Source: Pollutimonas sp963706785 (GTDB lineage: Bacteria; Pseudomonadota; Gammaproteobacteria; Burkholderiales; Burkholderiaceae_B). From it: a stretch of DNA of 64,000 nucleotides. Position numbers and translations under genes: made by a program. This document shows, piece by piece, positions 51,252 to 60,394 of the stretch. The notes under the pieces are model-generated. The model had not been told where the DNA came from, ran no database searches, and saw only the letters and a program-made list of their open reading frames with translations. Position 1 is the first letter of the stretch. The number at the start of each line of letters is the position of its first letter. The stretch lies in contig CAVPNJ010000004.1 in assembly GCA_963706785.1 (NCBI GenBank), positions 496,001 through 560,000 on the forward strand, written 5' to 3'.

Positions 51252-52274
51252 TCAATTGACAAAATACAGGCCAACAAAGCCGGCAAATATCGCATAAAAG
51301 CCGCTAACGCCGGCCAACAGAGGCACCCGCATCGCACTACGCCGGAACGACAGCCACAGTAGACTGATCGACAGCAACGTAAGGCCACCAGCCACCAACA
51401 GTGGGGTATCGAGGATCCACGGGGTCATGAAAATGGCCATGGCGCTCGGTATAGTGGCCTGTATCATCATGGCTCCGGAAATATTGGCCAGGGCCAGCCT
51501 GGCCTTGCCCTGCCGAGTCCAGATGATGGCATTCATGATTTCGGGCAATTCAGTCGCGACCGGCGCCAGCAACAGCGCAGCTATGTGCGGTGCGATGCCC
51601 GCCCAAGTGCCTATGACCTCAATCTGGCGGACAAACACATGCGAAGCGAAGGCAATAGCAAGCAGCGCCAAGGCGGTTTGCAGTACGGCCCAGAACATCG
51701 TGGGATTAGACCGCCGCAACTTCAGGGGCTCAAGCTCTTCCATAATCATGGAGCCTTCGTCAGAGCTTAGTTCGCGCTTTACATACAAGGCATAGACGAG
51801 TAAAAACAAGAATCCCAGCCATGGCTTCCAGGCAAACACCATAAGGCCAAGTGCGATTTTCACCACAAAAATGACCATAAACCATGCCTGATCCCGAGCC
51901 AGCCTTTCTTGGTCAGCATGGATCCTACAGGGCTGACCGGCGACACGTTTACGCCATAGCATGAAACCGACAACGGCATAAGCCAGCGTAGCAAGCACCA
52001 AGGGGCCGCCCAGGGCAGCACCCACGCCGATATCTTTTTGTTCTGGAGTATTGCCGAAGACCACGGCAACGAATGTCACGGCGCTCTCAGGTAAAGCCGT
52101 TCCGAAAGCGGCTAGAACGGTTCCGACCGCCGTGGCGCCGAGATTAAGACGGCAACCGACCCATTCAACGCCATTGACGAAAAATTCGCAGGCAAGATAG
52201 ATGACGAATGCGGATAGAAAAAAGAGGAATACAGTGAGCAGCATATAAACCAGGCCGGACTTGCGAAAAACCAT
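51252..52274 (-). CDS. Sodium/calcium exchanger family protein (CaCA)
   Basis: Members exchange Ca2+ or other cations for Na+ or H+ across the inner membrane. The 340 residues have about ten hydrophobic helices in two repeats; each has an alpha-repeat motif: GTALPESAVTFVAV near residue 58 and VATELPEIMNAIIW near 245. A cytoplasmic acidic loop (SSDEGSMIMEELEPLKLRR) separates the halves. It has more polar connecting segments than YrbG. The ion is not assignable. The 63 bp after its stop lead to the short frame at 51189. Confidence 0.87.
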   Translation of the reverse strand: MVFRKSGLVYMLLTVFLFFLSAFVIYLACEFFVNGVEWVGCRLNLGATAVGTVLAAFGTALPESAVTFVAVVFGNTPEQKDIGVGAALGGPLVLATLAYAVVGFMLWRKRVAGQPCRIHADQERLARDQAWFMVIFVVKIALGLMVFAWKPWLGFLFLLVYALYVKRELSSDEGSMIMEELEPLKLRRSNPTMFWAVLQTALALLAIAFASHVFVRQIEVIGTWAGIAPHIAALLLAPVATELPEIMNAIIWTRQGKARLALANISGAMMIQATIPSAMAIFMTPWILDTPLLVAGGLTLLSISLLWLSFRRSAMRVPLLAGVSGFYAIFAGFVGLYFVN

Positions 52275-52474
52275 GGCACATTAGTGCGTTGAGCCCGGCA
52301 AAAGGCAACGCATAATGGCCAAAGGTCTCGCCTGGTGTGCGATATGGCTGCAACAACCGCTTGCGCCATGGTGTGAAACACCAAGTATGTTGACGCAAGC
52401 CCCCTGGTCAGGACCAGGGCTGGCTACTCCCCAATGACGGAAAGAGACTGCATTCTAACAGATACATCGCACGG

Positions 52475-52912
52475 CTACAGGGCATACCCCTCAAGCCATC
52501 CCATTGCGGTGTATACATACACGACTATCATGGCAATACCGAACACGATCACCGTGCCGCCTATAAAGGTGCTGACGATGGCGACAATGACAGCGTTCCA
52601 ACCCGTGCGCGTTACCAGGCCCGATCGGGGGTTATATTTGGCATCGAACCATTCATCGGGCTTCAGTGCGAAAATCAGTGACTCGATAAAGCCGTCGGTA
52701 ATCGGCACAATAAGAACGAGGAAGGCCGGATTTTCCCACCAGACCGGATAGAATTGGGCCAACACCAGCATAAGCGCCGAAAACGCGGTAACCAGCGCCG
52801 CGCCGCGCCGCCCGACATACCACCAATGCGCGCCGAACACGCCGAAAAGGCAGGCCAGCCATGCGGCGACTACCTTGCTGCGATGGCGGACAGGAGTGGT
52901 AAATTGCTTCAT
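52475..52912 (-). CDS. TM2-domain membrane protein
   Basis: The 145 residues begin with a basic segment and KVVAAWLACLFGVFGAHWWYVG (split here by its hairpin of two helices), the TM2 domain pattern of two helices with a short turn carrying Gly-Ala-His and Tyr-x-Gly. Two further helices follow (FLVLIVPITDGFIESLIFAL and the C-terminal TFIGGTVIVFGIAMIVVYVY). The function of bacterial TM2 proteins is unknown. It is divergent from the UbiH-type gene, 53 bp away; 200 bp separate it from the exchanger. Confidence 0.82.
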   Translation of the reverse strand: MKQFTTPVRHRSKVVAAWLACLFGVFGAHWWYVGRRGAALVTAFSALMLVLAQFYPVWWENPAFLVLIVPITDGFIESLIFALKPDEWFDAKYNPRSGLVTRTGWNAVIVAIVSTFIGGTVIVFGIAMIVVYVYTAMGWLEGYAL

Positions 52913-52965
52913 ATTGGACCAATAACTTTAATATTTTATGCATTGTAGTAGAGCATGGAACACGC

Positions 52966-54126
52966 ATGGATTCCTCCACATACGATATCGCCATTAGCGG
53001 CGCCGGGCCGGCCGGCAGTGCGCTGGCCTTGATTCTGGCCAGCAGGTCGCCCCATCCCGAACGCATTGCATTGCTGGGCCCGCGCTTTGTCGCGCCCGAT
53101 ACCTCGCCCCAGGCATCCGGTGCCGATCCCCGTACCTTGGCGCTTAATCAGGGAAGCCGGGTATTACTGGAGCACTTGAATGCGTGGCCCGATGAATCGG
53201 CCAGCATTGAAGTGGTGCATGTGTCCCAGCGTGGCCGATTAGGCCGCACTCTGATTGATCATGGCGAACTTGGCGTTCCCCGCCTGGGAAGCGTAGTTTC
53301 CTATGACGCGCTACTGGCAAGCATGCACAAGGCGCTGGCCCAGAGCGGAGTCGACCTGATCGAAGCCACGCCCTCGCAACAGCTGGTCTCCGGACGAGTG
53401 GAATGGGATCTCGGCGACCGACAAATCAGCAGCACGTTGGCAGTTCAGTCCGATGGAGCTCGCCCCCAAGGAATCCAGCGCGATTATAAGCAGCATGCCG
53501 TGCTGGCTACGGTCCGCGTTAGCCGCCCGCGTAAGGGCTGGGCTTTTGAACGCTTCACGTCCCAGGGTCCACTGGCCATCCTGCCTCACCCCCATCACCA
53601 GGAGCTGTATGGTGTTGTATGGTGTTGCCCACCGACCGAAGCCGCGGCTTTGCTCGCGCTGAATGAAAAGGCGTTCGAAGCGATCCTGCACGAAACCTTC
53701 GGTGATCGCCTTGGACAATTTCAGTGCGTCGGCGGGCGTCATCTATTCCCCTTGTCATTACACGCGGGGCCTTCCCTTATCAACGCCCGCAACGTTGCAA
53801 TAGGTAATGCTGCCCAAACCTTGCACCCGGTTGCGGGGCAGGGTCTGAACCTGGGTTTACGCGATGCAGCCCAGCTGGCCCAAGCCGTGCTGCCATGGCT
53901 TGCGCAGCCTCAAACTGATGCGACTCATTTACTTGCCCGGTTCGCTCGCAACCGACGGCCCGACCGATGGCTGACTACCGGAATTACTGACTTTTTGCCG
54001 CGCGTCTTCGCCACCGGCAACCCGCTGGTGGAACATGCCTGCGGACTGGCCCTGTTGACACTGGACCTCGTGTCTCCGCTACGTAACACATTGGCGCGGC
54101 AGCTGTTGCAGGGCCTGCGCTCGTGA
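52966..54126 (+). CDS. ubiH: UbiH/UbiF-type FAD-dependent hydroxylase
   Basis: Such flavoprotein monooxygenases hydroxylate ubiquinone precursors. The 386 residues have the FAD motif ISGAGPAGSALALILA near residues 11-25, RTLALNQGSRVLLE, the second nucleotide segment, and the family signature GNAAQTLHPVAGQGLNLGLR near 283-302. Which ring position it hydroxylates cannot be told; UbiH (C6) is the usual annotation in this genomic position. dusB follows after 40 bases on the same strand. Confidence 0.85.
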   Translation: MDSSTYDIAISGAGPAGSALALILASRSPHPERIALLGPRFVAPDTSPQASGADPRTLALNQGSRVLLEHLNAWPDESASIEVVHVSQRGRLGRTLIDHGELGVPRLGSVVSYDALLASMHKALAQSGVDLIEATPSQQLVSGRVEWDLGDRQISSTLAVQSDGARPQGIQRDYKQHAVLATVRVSRPRKGWAFERFTSQGPLAILPHPHHQELYGVVWCCPPTEAAALLALNEKAFEAILHETFGDRLGQFQCVGGRHLFPLSLHAGPSLINARNVAIGNAAQTLHPVAGQGLNLGLRDAAQLAQAVLPWLAQPQTDATHLLARFARNRRPDRWLTTGITDFLPRVFATGNPLVEHACGLALLTLDLVSPLRNTLARQLLQGLRS

Positions 54127-54166
54127 ATGCTTAGTCGAAATCCGGACAGGAGGTTAAAATCCTCCG

Positions 54167-55177
54167 ATGTTCATTGGCTCATGGTCCCTTCCGAATCCTG
54201 TTTTCGTCGCCCCGATGGCCGGCGTAACCGATCGTCCCTATCGCAAACTGTGCAAGGCACTGGGGGCTGGATATGCTGTGTCCGAGATGGCCGCGAGCAA
54301 TCCGCGCCTGTGGGATAGCGTTAAAACGTCCAGACGTTTGAATCACGAAGGCGAAATTGATCCCGTCGCCGTTCAGATCGCGGGTTCCGACCCCGACATG
54401 ATGGCCGAGGCCGCTGTCTTTAATATACGCAAAGGGGCCCGCATCATTGATATCAACATGGGGTGCCCGGTAAAGAAAGTATGTAACGTGGCATCCGGCT
54501 CGGCGCTATTGCGCGACGAAGATCGGGTCGCCAGGATTCTTGAAAGTGTGGTTGAAGCCTGCGAGCCCTTAGGTGTGCCGGTAACGCTAAAGACCCGTAC
54601 CGGCTGGGATCACCAATCGCGAAATGCCGTGCGAATAGCCAAGCTTGCCGAGGACATCGGCATCGCCGCAATCACCCTGCACGGACGCACTCGCTGCGAT
54701 CTATATTTAGGACACGCAGAATACGATACGATACGCGAGGTAAAGCAGGCACTTAAAATCCCGGTTATCGCCAATGGGGATATCGATAGTCCCGAAAAAG
54801 CGAAATACGTACTAGAGTATACGGGTGCCGATGCGGTCATGGTCGGTCGCGCAGCTCAGGGGCGTCCCTGGATTTTCCGTGAAATCAGTCATTATCTGGC
54901 CACCGGCAATCACCTGGCCCCGCCCACTTATGGCGAGTTACGCAACTGCCTGCTGCATCATCTTGAAGACCATTATCAGTTTTACGGCGATTACACAGGG
55001 GTTCGTTCGGCGCGCAAGCATATTGGCTGGTATCTCGCCAACATCCCCGATGTAACCGAAGTGCTATCTGTCATTAACCAAACCAGCAATACCCGCGACC
55101 AAACCCGCGCTTTAGAGCAATGGTTTGATCGCCATCCACCTAACGAGCCTGCCATGGCTCAGACTACCGGGGCGTAA
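54167..55177 (+). CDS. dusB: tRNA-dihydrouridine synthase B
   Basis: DusB reduces uridine 17 in the tRNA D loop with FMN. The 336 residues show FVAPMAGVTDRPYRKLCKAL near 13-32, the active-site Cys in NMGCPVKKVCNVASGSALL near 95-113, TLKTRTGWD, ITLHGRTR and ANGDIDSPEKA. The gene is followed by fis after 37 bases; dusB-fis is a conserved operon across gamma- and betaproteobacteria. Confidence 0.95.
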   Translation: MFIGSWSLPNPVFVAPMAGVTDRPYRKLCKALGAGYAVSEMAASNPRLWDSVKTSRRLNHEGEIDPVAVQIAGSDPDMMAEAAVFNIRKGARIIDINMGCPVKKVCNVASGSALLRDEDRVARILESVVEACEPLGVPVTLKTRTGWDHQSRNAVRIAKLAEDIGIAAITLHGRTRCDLYLGHAEYDTIREVKQALKIPVIANGDIDSPEKAKYVLEYTGADAVMVGRAAQGRPWIFREISHYLATGNHLAPPTYGELRNCLLHHLEDHYQFYGDYTGVRSARKHIGWYLANIPDVTEVLSVINQTSNTRDQTRALEQWFDRHPPNEPAMAQTTGA

Positions 55178-55214
55178 AGCCTGGGTATGTCATCGAATAT
55201 CATTACCAAGGATC

Positions 55215-55454
55215 ATGAGTAAAACTAATCCCCTAGAGCAATCCGTGCGCGACCGGCTCGAGCGCTACTTTACGGACTTGGGCGACTCGGAACCGCGCGA
55301 CATGCTCGCCATGGTCATCAATTGCGTCGAGCGGCCCGTGCTAGAGGTTGCTCTTGAAAAATCCAACGGCAATCAATCCAAGGCTGCCGAAATGCTCGGT
55401 ATTACACGCAGCACATTGCGCAAGAAACTGCTCGCACATAATCTGCAACCCTAA
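55215..55454 (+). CDS. fis: Fis-family DNA-binding protein
   Basis: Fis is a nucleoid protein that bends DNA and activates stable RNA promoters. From ATG 55215 (AAGGA upstream) it has 79 residues, shorter than the E. coli protein (98), as usual in betaproteobacteria. The C-terminal helix-turn-helix NQSKAAEMLGITRSTLRKKL near residues 54-73 is strongly conserved, and CVERPVLEVALEKSNG is the dimerisation helix. It is translated after dusB and precedes purH by 24 bases. Confidence 0.94.
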   Translation: MSKTNPLEQSVRDRLERYFTDLGDSEPRDMLAMVINCVERPVLEVALEKSNGNQSKAAEMLGITRSTLRKKLLAHNLQP

Positions 55455-55478
55455 TTATTAACTTCAAATCGTTATCTT

Positions 55479-57071
55479 ATGAAAATCCAGACTGCCCTAC
55501 TGTCGGTATCGGACAAAACCGGCATCGTTGAATTCGCCCAGGCCTTGACCCAACGCGGCGTACGGCTGTTATCTACAGGCGGTACCGCCAAGTTGCTGGC
55601 CCAGGCCGGCCTGGCTGTAACCGAAGTCGCTACGCACACGGGTTCCCCGGAAATTCTCGATGGGCGCGTCAAGACTCTGCATCCGAAGATACATGGTGGC
55701 TTGCTTGCACGCCGAGACAGTGCCGAGCATCTGAAAACCCTGGAAGAACATCACATCGACCGCATCGACTTGCTGGTGGTCAACCTGTATCCGTTTCGCG
55801 AAACCATCGCAAAACCTGACTGCACCTTCGCCGACGCCGTCGAGAACATCGATATCGGCGGGCCCGCGATGTTACGAGCTGCGGCCAAGAATCATGGAAC
55901 GCCCGAAGGCGGGGTCACCGTGGTAATAGATCCGGCAGATTACACACGGGTCCTGGCCGATATCGATGGTCCCGACGGGCAACCTTCCTACGGCCTGCGC
56001 CTAGAGCTGGCCACCAAAACCTATGCACACACTGCCGCCTACGACGGCGCCATCGCGGCTTACCTCAGCAGCCTGGCTGTGGCCGAACCCGCTCAGGAGC
56101 AGGCACCGGCGCGCAATCCGTGGCCGCGTACCCTGACGATACAGGCAAGCCAGGAGCAGGTTTTACGCTACGGCGAAAATCCACACCAGGCAGCCGCCTT
56201 CTACGTAGACCAACCTGTTGGCGCGGGTCTCCTGGGCAGTTACCGCCAATTGCAAGGCAAAGAGCTGTCCTACAACAACATTGCCGATGCCGATGCGGCC
56301 TGGGAGTGCGCTCGTAGCTTCGCCGGCACGGCTTGCGTAATCGTTAAGCACGCTAATCCTTGTGGCGTCGCGATCGGCGATAGTACGCTGCACGCCTATC
56401 AGCAGGCATTCAAAACCGACCCGACTTCCGCGTTCGGCGGCATCATCGCATTCAACCGTCCCGTAGACGAAGCAACGGCTCAAGCCGTCAGTGCGCAATT
56501 CGTTGAAGTGCTGCTCGCCCCCGCCTACTCGCAAGAAGCCTTGGCAATATTCGCGGCAAAGAAAAACGTACGTGTACTGCAGGTGCCACAGGGCGACGCG
56601 CACAATGCGTTCGACGTCAAACGGGTCGGGGGAGGATGGCTGGTACAGACTCCCGACGACTTCCAAGTTCCACAAGATGCCTTCAAGGTCGTCACGAAGC
56701 TGGCCCCTACGCCAGAGCAGATGCAAGACCTTTCATTCGCCTGGAAGGTTGCCAAATACGTTAAGTCCAACGCGATTGTATTTGTCGGCAACCATATGAC
56801 CCTGGGTGTTGGCGCGGGGCAAATGAGCCGTATTGATTCCGCCCGCATCGCTTCAATTAAGGCCGAGAATGCGGGCCTGACGCTGGTCGGTTCAGCCGTG
56901 GCGTCCGATGCTTTCTTCCCGTTTCGCGATGGTCTGGACGTTGTCGCCGATGCTGGCGCGACGTGTGTTATTCAACCAGGCGGCAGCGTGCGTGACGATG
57001 AAGTCATCGCCGCCGCCAACGAACGAGGCATTGCCATGGTGCTGACCGGCGCACGGCATTTCCGTCACTAA
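55479..57071 (+). CDS. purH: Bifunctional AICAR formyltransferase/IMP cyclohydrolase
   Basis: PurH does the last two steps of IMP synthesis. The 530 residues have the N-terminal cyclohydrolase (ALLSVSDKTGIVEFAQAL, STGGTAKLLAQAGL, DGRVKTLHPKIHGG near 62-75) and the C-terminal transformylase with RYGENPHQAAAFY near 230, CVIVKHANPCGVA near 287, and SDAFFPFRDGLD near 480. The stop overlaps the ruvC ATG by one base. Gene order fis-purH-ruvC is seen in Bordetella. Confidence 0.97.
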   Translation: MKIQTALLSVSDKTGIVEFAQALTQRGVRLLSTGGTAKLLAQAGLAVTEVATHTGSPEILDGRVKTLHPKIHGGLLARRDSAEHLKTLEEHHIDRIDLLVVNLYPFRETIAKPDCTFADAVENIDIGGPAMLRAAAKNHGTPEGGVTVVIDPADYTRVLADIDGPDGQPSYGLRLELATKTYAHTAAYDGAIAAYLSSLAVAEPAQEQAPARNPWPRTLTIQASQEQVLRYGENPHQAAAFYVDQPVGAGLLGSYRQLQGKELSYNNIADADAAWECARSFAGTACVIVKHANPCGVAIGDSTLHAYQQAFKTDPTSAFGGIIAFNRPVDEATAQAVSAQFVEVLLAPAYSQEALAIFAAKKNVRVLQVPQGDAHNAFDVKRVGGGWLVQTPDDFQVPQDAFKVVTKLAPTPEQMQDLSFAWKVAKYVKSNAIVFVGNHMTLGVGAGQMSRIDSARIASIKAENAGLTLVGSAVASDAFFPFRDGLDVVADAGATCVIQPGGSVRDDEVIAAANERGIAMVLTGARHFRH

Positions 57072-57616
57072 TGCGCATACTGGGGATCGATCCGGGCTTA
57101 CGCCGCACGGGCTTTGGCGTCATCGATGTCCAGGGCATGCGCTTGCAATACGTGGCCAGCGGCACGATAGTCGTGCCGACTGACCAACCCCTTGCCCAAC
57201 GCCTGAAGGTCATCCTGGACAATATCCGCGAAATTGTCCAGGACACCCAACCGACTGTGTCGGTCCTGGAAAAGGTGTTCGTCAATGCGAACCCAACTTC
57301 CACGCTATTGCTCGGGCAGGCTCGCGGCGCGGCGATGTGCGCCCTGGCTGACAGTCATCTGGAAGTTCATGAGTACACCGCGCTCCAAGTCAAAAAAGCG
57401 GTGGTTGGCAATGGCCATGCAGCCAAGGAGCAGGTTCAAAAAATGGTGCAATACTTGCTGGCCCTAAGCGGCCTGCCGGCGGCCGATTCTGCCGATGCCC
57501 TGGCCTGCGCAATTTGCCACGCTCATTTCAATCCCCTGACCCAACGCCTTAAAGACACCGGTCAACTCAAGACCGGCCATACCAGCCGGGTACGGGGCGG
57601 GCGCCTGGTCGGCTAA
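57071..57616 (+). CDS. ruvC: Holliday junction endonuclease RuvC
   Basis: RuvC cuts Holliday junctions symmetrically as a dimer. The 181 residues carry the acidic active site: Asp7 in ILGIDPGLRRTGFG, the Glu of SVLEKVFVN near residue 67, and the two aspartates of the SADALACAICHAH helix near 140. It starts on the last base of the purH stop, and ruvA follows after 18 bases. Confidence 0.96.
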   Translation: MRILGIDPGLRRTGFGVIDVQGMRLQYVASGTIVVPTDQPLAQRLKVILDNIREIVQDTQPTVSVLEKVFVNANPTSTLLLGQARGAAMCALADSHLEVHEYTALQVKKAVVGNGHAAKEQVQKMVQYLLALSGLPAADSADALACAICHAHFNPLTQRLKDTGQLKTGHTSRVRGGRLVG

Positions 57617-57634
57617 TTTATAAGGATAATCTCC

Positions 57635-58210
57635 ATGATTGGACGAATCACCGGTATATTGCTTGAAAAAACACCTCCGATCGTCTGTATTGACGTCGGC
57701 GGAGTGGGCTACGAAATCGACGTACCCATGAGCACTCTTTATAACCTGCCTGAAAACGGCGCCAAGGTTACTTTGCATACCCATCTGGCTGTGCGTGAAG
57801 ATGCACATACTCTTTACGGATTTTCTACCGCCGGCGAGCGCAGCGCGTTTCGCCTGTTGATCAAGGTAACTGGAATAGGTGCACGCACCGCCTTGGCAGT
57901 GCTGTCCGGGATGACGGTCGAAGAGCTGGCCAGTGCGATTACGCAGCAGGAAAGCGGCCGCCTTACTCGGGTTCCGGGTATTGGCAAGAAAACCGCCGAA
58001 CGTCTGTTGCTGGAACTTCGCGGAAAACTAGGCGCCGACCTCGGCCACACGCCTGGCTCGCATTCCGCGGGACGCGACGACATGCTGAACGCGCTGTTAT
58101 CGTTGGGCTACTCTAATAGCGAGTCGCAGTCGGCTTTGAAAAATCTGCCAGAAACCGTGGACGTCGCTGAAGGCATACGCCTGGCTTTGAAGTCGCTGGC
58201 GCGATCCTGA
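57635..58210 (+). CDS. ruvA: Holliday junction DNA helicase subunit RuvA
   Basis: RuvA binds the four-way junction and loads RuvB. The 191 residues show the N-terminal OB fold MIGRITGILLEKTPPIVCID, the helix-hairpin-helix pair RLLIKVTGIGARTALAVLSG and RVPGIGKKTAERLLLELRG near 73-130, and the C-terminal domain III (ALLSLGYSNSESQSAL) that contacts RuvB. ruvB is not adjacent: the threonine dehydratase gene on the other strand lies between. Confidence 0.96.
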   Translation: MIGRITGILLEKTPPIVCIDVGGVGYEIDVPMSTLYNLPENGAKVTLHTHLAVREDAHTLYGFSTAGERSAFRLLIKVTGIGARTALAVLSGMTVEELASAITQQESGRLTRVPGIGKKTAERLLLELRGKLGADLGHTPGSHSAGRDDMLNALLSLGYSNSESQSALKNLPETVDVAEGIRLALKSLARS

Positions 58211-58225
58211 GCGCCGCCCGGCTGC

Positions 58226-59194
58226 TTAATTGGACTGTAAAAAACCGGCGTACGCCGATAAATCAACGTTGCCACCGCTTAATAAGATGCCAATGCGTTT
58301 GCCTTTAACGGGAACCAGCTCGTTAAAGGCAGCTGCTGCACCCAGACAGCCAGTGGGTTCTACGACCATTTTCATGCGCTCGGCGAAAAACCGCATCGTA
58401 TCGATCAATTGGTCGTCGCTTACCGTAAGGATATCGCGCGCATACTGCTTGATTATCGGAAAAGTAAGCTTGCCCAATGCCGACGTAAGGGCGCCGTCGG
58501 CAATCGAATGAGGCGGCGTAATGTGAACCACCGCGCCTTTACGGAATGACTGTTGGCCATCGTTGCCGGCCTCGGGTTCAACACCATAAACCGCGCATTC
58601 CGGACTTAACGCATTTGCTGACAGCAAAGAACCCGACAGTAGACCGCCTCCGCCCAAGGGCACGAATAACAAGTCCAGTCCACCAACATCTTCCAGCAGT
58701 TCTTTAACCGCAGTCCCCTGCCCAGCGATAACGTCAGCGTGATCAAAGGGCGGAATCAGCGTTAAACCTTGGTCTTCAACCAGCGCGCGGGCGATTTGTT
58801 CCCGGTCTTCGGTTTGACGGTTATAACTGATGACCCGTGCCCCGTAGCCCACAGTGGCCGCTTTTTTAGCGGCAGGAGCATCGTGCGGCATAACAATGGT
58901 AGCGGCGACATCCAACAGTTTGCACGCAAGTGCGATCGCCTGCGCATGATTCCCCGACGAGAACGTAACGACACCAGCTTTGCGCTGGGCAGCCGAAAGC
59001 CTTGAGACAGCGTTATAACCGCCCCGGAACTTGAACGCCCCAATCCGCTGAAAATTTTCGCACTTGAAGAATACTTGTGCGTCGAGACGCGTATTCATTG
59101 TCTGGGAAGTGAGTACGGGAGTTCGATAGGCCGCTACGCCCAAGGTCGTACTGGCATCAACCACGTCGTCATAAATAGGAAGCCTGAGAGTCAT
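58226..59194 (-). CDS. Threonine/serine dehydratase (PLP, no ACT domain)
   Basis: This fold-type II PLP enzyme deaminates threonine to 2-oxobutyrate, or serine to pyruvate. In 322 residues the Schiff-base lysine is in RIGAFKFRGGYNAV near 51-64, the phosphate-binding loop is SSGNHAQAIA near 83, and GGGGLLSG near 185 binds PLP phosphate. Length and the absence of a C-terminal regulatory domain point to the catabolic TdcB-like or serine racemase group, not biosynthetic IlvA. It is inserted against the ruv direction. Confidence 0.9.
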   Translation of the reverse strand: MTLRLPIYDDVVDASTTLGVAAYRTPVLTSQTMNTRLDAQVFFKCENFQRIGAFKFRGGYNAVSRLSAAQRKAGVVTFSSGNHAQAIALACKLLDVAATIVMPHDAPAAKKAATVGYGARVISYNRQTEDREQIARALVEDQGLTLIPPFDHADVIAGQGTAVKELLEDVGGLDLLFVPLGGGGLLSGSLLSANALSPECAVYGVEPEAGNDGQQSFRKGAVVHITPPHSIADGALTSALGKLTFPIIKQYARDILTVSDDQLIDTMRFFAERMKMVVEPTGCLGAAAAFNELVPVKGKRIGILLSGGNVDLSAYAGFLQSN

Positions 59195-59319
59195 CGCGAA
59201 TCCGAAGAGTTAACAAGTGAGCTGCAACATCTTGAATTATGCTGCAATCGACACAATCCTGCGCAACTATTGCTTAGTAGAGTACGATAAGCACTGTAAA
59301 TATAATCAGCACAACGACT

Positions 59320-60384
59320 ATGGCCATTCATTCAGACTCCCTGTCCAGCTCTGCAATCATTGAACGCATCGTGGCGCCCGAAAGCGCTTCGCCCAACGAG
59401 GACTCTGTCGAACGCGCGCTTCGTCCGCGTGCCCTGAACGAATACATCGGCCAACACCGGGTACGCGAGCAACTGGAAATATTCATTGCTGCCGCCAAGA
59501 ACCGCGGCGAGGCGCTTGATCACGTGCTTCTTTTCGGCCCTCCGGGCCTGGGCAAGACTACGCTAGCCCATATTGTGGCTCACGAAATGGGCGTGCATTT
59601 AAGGCAGACATCAGGGCCTGTGCTGGAACGTCCCGGAGACCTGGCCGCGCTCCTGACCAATCTCGAAAAAAACGACGTATTGTTTATCGACGAAATTCAT
59701 CGGTTGTCGCCGGTTGTCGAAGAAATCCTTTACCCAGCGCTGGAAGACTTTCAAATCGACATCCTGATCGGTGAAGGGCCGGCGGCACGCAGCGTAAAAA
59801 TCGATCTTCAGCCTTTCACCCTCGTAGGCGCGACGACACGCGCCGGCATGCTTACCAATCCTTTGCGCGACCGTTTCGGCATCGTGTCGCGGCTGGAATT
59901 CTACAACGCCGAAGACCTCACCCATATCGTCAAGCGCAGCGCCCATTTACTCAACGCGGAAACCACGCCTGACGGCGCGTCGGAAATCGCCCGCCGGGCG
60001 CGAGGCACACCCCGTATTGCGAATCGTCTACTGCGCCGGGTGCGTGATTATGCCGAAGTCAAAGCCAATGGCCGCATCGATTCGGCGGTGGCCAACGCCG
60101 CCTTGGCCATGCTGGAAGTCGACCCCCAAGGTCTCGACCTGATGGACCGTAAACTGCTAGAGGCGATTATTCATAAATTCGACGGTGGGCCCGTAGGGGT
60201 AGACAGCTTGGCTGCGGCTATAGGCGAAGAGCGCGACACCATCGAAGATGTGATCGAACCATTTTTGATACAACACGGTTACTTGCAGCGCACCCCGCGC
60301 GGACGAATGGCGACTCAGACCACGTGGCGTCACTTGGGCCTTACGCCACCGAAGCCGGCGGGAACCTCCGATTTGTTTTCCTGA
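59320..60384 (+). CDS. ruvB: Holliday junction branch migration ATPase RuvB
   Basis: RuvB is the hexameric AAA+ motor of branch migration. The 354 residues show RPRALNEYIGQHRVREQLEI near 31-50, Walker A GPPGLGKTTLAH near 69, Walker B FIDEIHRLSP near 122, sensor 1 LVGATTRAGML, and the arginine-finger region RDRFGIVSRLEFY. The C-terminal winged helix ends RTPRGRMAT. The gene has its own upstream region (125 bp) and converges on recQ with a 10-base gap. Confidence 0.97.
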   Translation: MAIHSDSLSSSAIIERIVAPESASPNEDSVERALRPRALNEYIGQHRVREQLEIFIAAAKNRGEALDHVLLFGPPGLGKTTLAHIVAHEMGVHLRQTSGPVLERPGDLAALLTNLEKNDVLFIDEIHRLSPVVEEILYPALEDFQIDILIGEGPAARSVKIDLQPFTLVGATTRAGMLTNPLRDRFGIVSRLEFYNAEDLTHIVKRSAHLLNAETTPDGASEIARRARGTPRIANRLLRRVRDYAEVKANGRIDSAVANAALAMLEVDPQGLDLMDRKLLEAIIHKFDGGPVGVDSLAAAIGEERDTIEDVIEPFLIQHGYLQRTPRGRMATQTTWRHLGLTPPKPAGTSDLFS

Positions 60385-60394
60385 TGCAGCGGGC

